Below, piece by piece: positions 6,192 through 10,222 of a DNA stretch of 10,222 bases (position 1 is the first letter of the stretch; every line of letters begins with the position of its first letter). Made by a program: the position numbers and the translations under genes. The notes under the pieces are model-generated. The model was not told where the DNA came from, did not search any database, and saw nothing but the letters and a program-made list of their open reading frames with translations. Source of the stretch: Gammaproteobacteria bacterium (GTDB lineage Bacteria > Pseudomonadota > Gammaproteobacteria > SZUA-229); contig DRLE01000005.1 of assembly GCA_011051475.1 (NCBI GenBank), forward strand, positions 1 through 10,222, written 5' to 3'.

Positions 6192-8444
6192 ATGACAGAA
6201 TATAACTACTTTGCCACCTGTTCGAAAGGTGTGGAAGACCTGCTGCAGCATGAGCTGGTGCAACAGGGTATCACTGACAGCAAACTGCGCACAGGTGGCG
6301 TAGCGTTTAGCGGTGAGCTGACGGCCGCCTACCGCGCCTGTTTGTGGTCACGGGTGGCCAGCCGTGTGCTGCTGCAGCTCAAAAGCTTCCAGATTGCCTC
6401 GGATGATGATTTATACCGGGAAGTGATGACGATTGACTGGTCGACGCACTTCTCCGACAGCAATACCCTGGCCATCGACTGTTTCAGTTCGCACACAAAG
6501 GTCAATAACAGCCACTATGCCACCCTGCGCATCAAGGACGCCATCGTTGACCAGTTCACCCAGGCCAGCGGTACTCGCCCCTCGATCAGCAAGGACAATC
6601 CGGATATTCGCATCAATGCCTATCTCAGCGACCGTGAGTGCCTGCTCTATCTCGACCTTTCCGGCGAGGCCCTGCACAAGCGCGGCTATCGCCTGGAGGC
6701 GGGCAGTGCGCCGCTGCGCGAAACCCTGGCTGCCGCCATGCTGTACCGTGCGCGCTGGCCGGATTTCTACGCGCAAAAACGCCCGTTTACCGATCCCATG
6801 TGCGGCAGTGGCACGCTGCTGGTAGAGGCGGCAATGATGGCGGGCGATATTGCTCCGGGCCTGTTACGTGAGCATTTCGGTTTTCTGCACTGGAAACCGT
6901 TCGATGAAAGCCAGTGGCAGCCATTGCTGGATGATGCCCGGCAGCGAAAGCAGCAGGGCCTGGAAAACCTGCCCTGCATCTGTGGCAGTGACAGCAGTGA
7001 ACAGCTGGTGGGTATTGCCAGGAAAAACCTGCAGCGCGCCGGCCTGCCGGCGGATATCAGGGTCAGCCTGCAGGATGCAACGCAGAAGCTGACGCCCTGT
7101 TGCCGGGTTCGCGATGAACACGGCAGGGAGGTCGGTGGTCTGATTGTCTGTAATCCGCCCTATGGCAAACGCATCGGCCAGACCAGCGCGCTGCGCCAGC
7201 TTTACTTTCGTTTTGGCAAACAGCTGAAAGCGAACTTCAATGGCTGGACCGTTGCCATTATCAGTTCGGAAGCCGAACTTGCCCGCAGTATCGGCCTGCG
7301 TGCCTTTAAAAAGAATACACTTTACAACGGTCCGCTGAAATCCACCCTCTACCAGTACCGTATCGACGAATCACCGCCGGGCAGGCAGACGAAAGCAGGC
7401 GCTGAAGACAAAAAGCTCCGCACGGATAGCGCACAGGGCGAAGCCCCCGCACTGACAGAGCATGCGCAAATGTTCGTCAATCGCCTGAAAAAGAATTTCA
7501 AACACCTGCGGAAATGGGCGCGCAAGAACGACATTCACTGTTATCGGGTTTACGATGCCGATATTCCGCAGTATGCGGTCGCCATCGACCTTTATGAAAA
7601 CTGGGTACACGTACAGGAATACCAGGCGCCGAAAACCGTCGACAGCAAGCGCGCCTTTCAGCGTATCAATGATGTCCTGGATGTGGTCGCCGACGTGCTG
7701 GAGGTGCCGCAGGACAATGTGGTGCTGAAAGTGCGGCAGAAACAGTCCGGCACTTCGCAGTACCAGAAACTCGACAAAAAACAGCAGAAACTGGTGGTAC
7801 AGGAAAACGGTCTGAAGTTTATCGTCAACCTGTACGATTACCTTGATACCGGCCTGTTTCTCGATCATCGCAATACCCGCCAGCTGATCCGGCAGATTGC
7901 CGCCGGTACACAGTTTCTCAACCTGTTTGCCTATACCGGCAGTGTCACGGTCTATGCCGCGGCCGGTGGCGCCAGAACCACGACCACGGTCGATATGTCG
8001 AATACCTACCTGCAATGGGCACAGGAAAACATGGAAATAAACGGTTATGGCGGCTCACCCTATGCACAGAACAAACACCGCTTTATTCGTGAGGACTGCC
8101 TGCAGTGGCTGCAACAGGCCGCGAAAGCATCGCAGCAGTATCAGCTTATTTTTATCGATCCGCCGACATTTTCCAATTCCAAGAAAATGCAGGACGCGCT
8201 GGATATCAAACGCGATCACGTGGAGCTGCTGCGCGCCTGTCTGAAACTGCTGAGCGAGGACGGCCGCATTATCTTTTCCACCAATGCGCGAGGTTTCAGA
8301 ATGAGTGATGAAATGGATGCGCTGTGTTATCTCAGGGAGATTACCGCGCAGACGACAACCGAGGATTTCAGGCGTCGTCCGGCACACCGTTGCTGGTGTC
8401 TGAGCCGTGATGAGTCGCGCCTGAAGCTGCCGGCCATAGTGTAG
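6192..8444 (+). CDS. rlmKL: Bifunctional 23S rRNA (guanine-N2/N7) methyltransferase RlmKL
   Basis: RlmKL makes m2G2445 (RlmL half) and m7G2069 (RlmK half) in 23S rRNA, E. coli numbering, using S-adenosylmethionine; the fused form is typical of gammaproteobacteria. The 750 residues are somewhat longer than the roughly 700 of E. coli. The order is an N-terminal ferredoxin-like and THUMP region (about 1-160, including VNNSHYATLRIKDAIVDQF), the RlmL domain with DPMCGSGTLLVEAA and catalytic NPPYGKR (321-327), a charged linker of about 30 residues (392-420), then the RlmK domain with FLNLFAYTGS (575-584) and DPPTFSNSKKM (from 656), ending in the RRPAHRCWCL strand. All motifs are intact. The ATG at 6192 has no clear Shine-Dalgarno sequence. 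It may be cotranscribed with the upstream lipid A genes, though a spacer hairpin separates them. Confidence 0.95.
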   Translation: MTEYNYFATCSKGVEDLLQHELVQQGITDSKLRTGGVAFSGELTAAYRACLWSRVASRVLLQLKSFQIASDDDLYREVMTIDWSTHFSDSNTLAIDCFSSHTKVNNSHYATLRIKDAIVDQFTQASGTRPSISKDNPDIRINAYLSDRECLLYLDLSGEALHKRGYRLEAGSAPLRETLAAAMLYRARWPDFYAQKRPFTDPMCGSGTLLVEAAMMAGDIAPGLLREHFGFLHWKPFDESQWQPLLDDARQRKQQGLENLPCICGSDSSEQLVGIARKNLQRAGLPADIRVSLQDATQKLTPCCRVRDEHGREVGGLIVCNPPYGKRIGQTSALRQLYFRFGKQLKANFNGWTVAIISSEAELARSIGLRAFKKNTLYNGPLKSTLYQYRIDESPPGRQTKAGAEDKKLRTDSAQGEAPALTEHAQMFVNRLKKNFKHLRKWARKNDIHCYRVYDADIPQYAVAIDLYENWVHVQEYQAPKTVDSKRAFQRINDVLDVVADVLEVPQDNVVLKVRQKQSGTSQYQKLDKKQQKLVVQENGLKFIVNLYDYLDTGLFLDHRNTRQLIRQIAAGTQFLNLFAYTGSVTVYAAAGGARTTTTVDMSNTYLQWAQENMEINGYGGSPYAQNKHRFIREDCLQWLQQAAKASQQYQLIFIDPPTFSNSKKMQDALDIKRDHVELLRACLKLLSEDGRIIFSTNARGFRMSDEMDALCYLREITAQTTTEDFRRRPAHRCWCLSRDESRLKLPAIV

Positions 8445-8481
8445 TCCGGCAGTAGTCCTGACAGCAATCGGGCCGGAACTA
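8442..8481. terminator. Possible bidirectional hairpin between convergent rlmKL and rsd
   Basis: TAGTCCGGC at 8442-8450 and GCCGGAACTA at 8472-8481 are reverse complements with one bulged base, spanning a 21-base loop. The arms include the stop codons of both convergent genes. The location suits a shared terminator, but the loop is long and no T-run follows on either strand, so the call is weak. Confidence 0.25.
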
Positions 8482-8961
8482 TGCGCTCAGAGAGGTGGCC
8501 CGGGTTTTGTCACTGCCGGCCAGCAGGGTATTGATGAGCTGGTCTTCCAGATCGATGCGCGTGGCCAGTTCCTCGCCGAGCTTGCTGAGCTGGGCTGGCA
8601 GCTGGGACAGCTGTTCCGGCTTGAGGCTTTCCAGGTTGTCATAAAGGTCGTTGAAAGCCACGGCCACCTGGGTGGTCATATTAATGCGTGGCAGGATCTG
8701 CTCGGAAAGGCGGATAATATCATCGCGGCGCTCGTTGCCTTCCTCGATACGGCGGTATAGCTCAAAGTGGCCGATTGCCATATAGTCCACCATGTCCTGG
8801 CAGAATTCTTCAAGCATATCCAGCAGATTACCGGCTTCGGTATCATCGGCGTTTTTCGCCAGTTCATAGAACTGTGCGAGTACAGCATTGCGTTTTTCAA
8901 TAAGCTGAAGGATTTCCTTACGGGTGCGTGATCTGCGATCAGTGGTCGCCGGTGATGCCAT
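8479..8961 (-). CDS. rsd: Rsd/AlgQ-family anti-sigma D (sigma-70) regulator
   Basis: Rsd binds the housekeeping sigma factor and helps shift RNA polymerase toward alternative sigma factors, mainly in stationary phase; AlgQ is the Pseudomonas homologue, tied to alginate and virulence control. The 160-residue, mostly helical protein carries the family core at about 50-72 (FCQDMVDYMAIGHFELYRRI) and the following ILPRINMTTQVAVAFNDLYDN segment (89-109), with a C-terminal LSKLGEELATRIDLEDQLI helix. These match the Rsd/AlgQ pattern of VDY, GHFE-Y and FND-YDN. The N-terminal ten residues are polar and variable. The ATG at 8961 is backed by AAGAGGT at 8968-8974, six bases away. It converges on rlmKL and lies downstream of the outer-membrane gene but has its own candidate promoter. 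I infer function from the family only. Confidence 0.88.
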   Translation of the reverse strand: MASPATTDRRSRTRKEILQLIEKRNAVLAQFYELAKNADDTEAGNLLDMLEEFCQDMVDYMAIGHFELYRRIEEGNERRDDIIRLSEQILPRINMTTQVAVAFNDLYDNLESLKPEQLSQLPAQLSKLGEELATRIDLEDQLINTLLAGSDKTRATSLSA

Positions 8962-8967
8962 GATGAT

Positions 8968-8974
8968 ACCTCTT
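8968..8974 (-). promoter_or_regulatory. Ribosome binding site of rsd
   Basis: Read on the minus strand this is AAGAGGT, six bases before the ATG at 8961. It is one of the better-placed ribosome sites in the window and supports this start. Confidence 0.6.
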
Positions 8975-9013
8975 GTTTATTTGGAGCATTTATTATTATT
9001 GTTGTTTGCATGG

Positions 9014-9042
9014 ATTGTACTAAATAGCAAAACCGCCCGCAA
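9014..9042 (-). promoter_or_regulatory. Candidate sigma-70 promoter of rsd
   Basis: On the minus strand, TTGCGG (9042-9037) and TACAAT (9019-9014) are separated by exactly 17 bases. That is four of six and five of six matches to the TTGACA and TATAAT consensus. Transcription would begin near 9007, giving an AT-rich leader of about 45 bases made largely of AAC and AAT triplets before the rsd ribosome site. An Rsd gene driven by the housekeeping factor it restrains would be a feedback loop, but this is inference from motif spacing only. Confidence 0.5.
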
Positions 9043-9098
9043 TCAGTGTTTTCCGGCAATTTTATCGGCCGCTACAGGATGGACAGGGGAAAAGGCGG

Positions 9099-9971
9099 TT
9101 AGAACGGTGCGCCGAAAACAATACGCAATACATCGACCTCGTTGCCTATACGCACGCCGATACCCAGCTCGAAGTCATCGAAAAAAAGGAAACCGGGAAT
9201 ACTGCTGAAGGTAAGACCGACCTCATGCTCCATGCCGACCAGGATGGGGTTGTCAGTGCGCTCGAAAAATACCAGGTTGTCGGGATAATACAGATTGATG
9301 TAATAGGCGTTGACCTGCAGCGGTTTGCCGGAAAAGGAATAGTCGCTGGTCATATGATAGGCAAAGCCTGTTTCGATCAGGGAGTAGTCGGAGTTGCCGT
9401 CGGTGGCCCTGCTTTGTTCACGCGCATACAGAAAACGGTTGCCCAGGGTAAAGGATTCGCCGGCGATCTCGAAATTGTAGTAACTTCGGATGCCGGTGCC
9501 GACGATCAGGATATTATTGGTGTAGTTGAAATCGCGGGCAAAGCCGTAATCGGCAAAGGGAATCAGCGTCCAGTTCGGGGTTACCGGGTACTGGTATTGC
9601 AGACCGGGCAGAAATGTCAGCGTGGCCACATTGTCGACGTTTGGTAGTTCGGTAATATCATCAAAGTTGCTGAAATTGATCAGGCCGATGGTGACCGGCA
9701 GATTCAGCAACCAGCCGGCCCGGGTGTCTGTTTTTTCGATAATCTGATGATCAAACGGCAGCTGCAGAACAAAGACGTTCTGCCCCGAGGTGGTATAAAA
9801 ACCGGTGCCGAGATAGCTGGCGAATGCATAATTGGTCAGCCCGAAGCTGCTGTTACTGTTAGTGTCGGCCGCATAACCGGATTTAATCACGGATAAAAAC
9901 AGGCAGACGAAACAAAGCAGCCGGAATCCGGACAGATAGCGGGTATTGGACGAACGTGAGCGGGAATACAC
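9099..9971 (-). CDS. Predicted outer-membrane beta-barrel protein, unnamed family
   Basis: I do not recognise a named family. The 290-residue protein starts with a basic segment and a hydrophobic stretch (about 16-29) ending SGYA before ADT, so signal peptidase I would likely cut after residue 34. The rest is rich in alternating aromatic and polar strands with Asn/Asp turns (for example LTFLPGLQYQYPV, TLIPFADYGFARDF, IGVRIG), has no cysteine, and ends in a terminal phenylalanine in VFGAPF. A C-terminal aromatic is the usual recognition signal for outer-membrane barrel assembly. These features suggest a barrel of roughly 10-14 strands; substrate or role is unknown. The start is GTG at 9971, the only in-frame start after a TAA at 10002-10004, and has no clear ribosome site. 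It points the same way as rsd, 137 bases upstream of it, and could contribute readthrough. Confidence 0.72.
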   Translation of the reverse strand: MYSRSRSSNTRYLSGFRLLCFVCLFLSVIKSGYAADTNSNSSFGLTNYAFASYLGTGFYTTSGQNVFVLQLPFDHQIIEKTDTRAGWLLNLPVTIGLINFSNFDDITELPNVDNVATLTFLPGLQYQYPVTPNWTLIPFADYGFARDFNYTNNILIVGTGIRSYYNFEIAGESFTLGNRFLYAREQSRATDGNSDYSLIETGFAYHMTSDYSFSGKPLQVNAYYINLYYPDNLVFFERTDNPILVGMEHEVGLTFSSIPGFLFFDDFELGIGVRIGNEVDVLRIVFGAPF

Positions 9972-10222
9972 CTGTGAGCAGCCAGTGATTATCGGTTGTG
10001 ATTATTGGTAAGCAGTTATTGGATGGTGATTGTATGTGAAGTTTAGCATAGCCATAATCCTGAGCGGAATGACAGACTTTGCAGCGATTGATAAGATGAG
10101 AGACCCTGCAATAATCAGACTGATGCCTTGCCTGACAAACCTTATTCCGAATCCTGCGAGCAGAACCGTGAACCGATACTTTCGGTCATTAAGCCCATTC
10201 CGGCGGCTAAAATCCATGTCCT
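9972..10222. other. Region upstream of the outer-membrane gene, no supportable gene
   Basis: These bases are AT-richer than the neighbouring genes. A 71-codon minus-strand frame (10217 to 10002) is open, but its codons (several AGG, ATA, CGA and CTA) do not look like the neighbouring genes and the product matches nothing I know. The region probably carries the promoter and leader of the outer-membrane gene. A TACAAT on the minus strand near 10030-10035 is a possible -10, but no good -35 stands at the right distance. Confidence 0.4.

Noticed and set aside
7371..8015. Long minus-strand frame opposite rlmKL
   Set aside because: It is fully covered by the conserved RlmK half, and no family signal is seen in its product.
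9031..9100. AACCGCC and GGCGGTT as a terminator stem after the outer-membrane gene
   Set aside because: The arms are only seven bases, with a loop of more than 50 bases, and one arm overlaps the rsd promoter candidate.
9225..9647. Plus-strand frame opposite the outer-membrane gene
   Set aside because: The minus-strand reading has a signal peptide, barrel strands and a terminal Phe, while the plus-strand product has no recognisable features.
10002..10217. 71-codon minus-strand frame with a hydrophobic stretch
   Set aside because: Codon use (several AGG, ATA, CGA, CTA) differs from the neighbouring genes, no family is recognisable, and the AGGA before the ATG is too close. It is likely non-coding leader sequence of the outer-membrane gene.

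Overview
The window looks like chromosomal core sequence from a gammaproteobacterium. Every recognisable protein belongs to a family typical of that class: a fused RlmKL rRNA methyltransferase, an Rsd/AlgQ anti-sigma factor, and the gene order comEC-exbB-exbD-(msbA)-lpxK-trm112-kdsB, which is also known from Pseudomonas and relatives. The genes are moderately GC-rich with AT-richer gaps. No insertion sequence, phage gene, tRNA, rRNA or CRISPR array is visible. The genus cannot be fixed from the sequence alone.

Layout, plus strand: the 3' end of comEC (1-798, DNA uptake channel, cut by the window edge); a 276-base gap with a perfect 9-bp hairpin; exbB (1075-1815) overlapping exbD (1812-2249) by four bases; msbA (2285-4039); lpxK (4061-5086); a 55-residue Trm112/YcaR-type zinc-ribbon protein (5144-5311); a KdsB-like protein (5395-6141, possible longer start at 5353); and rlmKL (6192-8444). 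Minus strand, convergent: rsd (8479-8961) with a good candidate promoter at 9014-9042, and an unnamed predicted outer-membrane beta-barrel protein (9099-9971). The last 251 bases hold no gene I can support.

The exbB-to-kdsB block is a lipid A and inner-core module. LpxK adds the 4'-phosphate of lipid A, MsbA flips core-lipid A across the inner membrane, and a KdsB enzyme would supply CMP-Kdo. ExbB and ExbD form a proton-driven inner-membrane motor without a TonB gene beside it; its job here is not evident from sequence.

The most notable observation is the kdsB-position protein. The reading frame and much of the KdsB fold signature are intact, but nearly all nucleotide- and metal-binding motifs are replaced: the N-terminal PARxxSxRLPGKP loop, the HxSGTxR loop, the QGDEP motif in part, and the C-terminal metal-binding aspartate. 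It looks like a pseudoenzyme or a protein with a changed substrate, not an ordinary CMP-Kdo synthetase. Secondary points are a lysine-rich tail on ExbB, the Trm112-like protein near a THUMP-containing guanine methyltransferase, two spacer hairpins, and a consensus Shine-Dalgarno sequence inside exbD that faces a tiny out-of-frame ORF.
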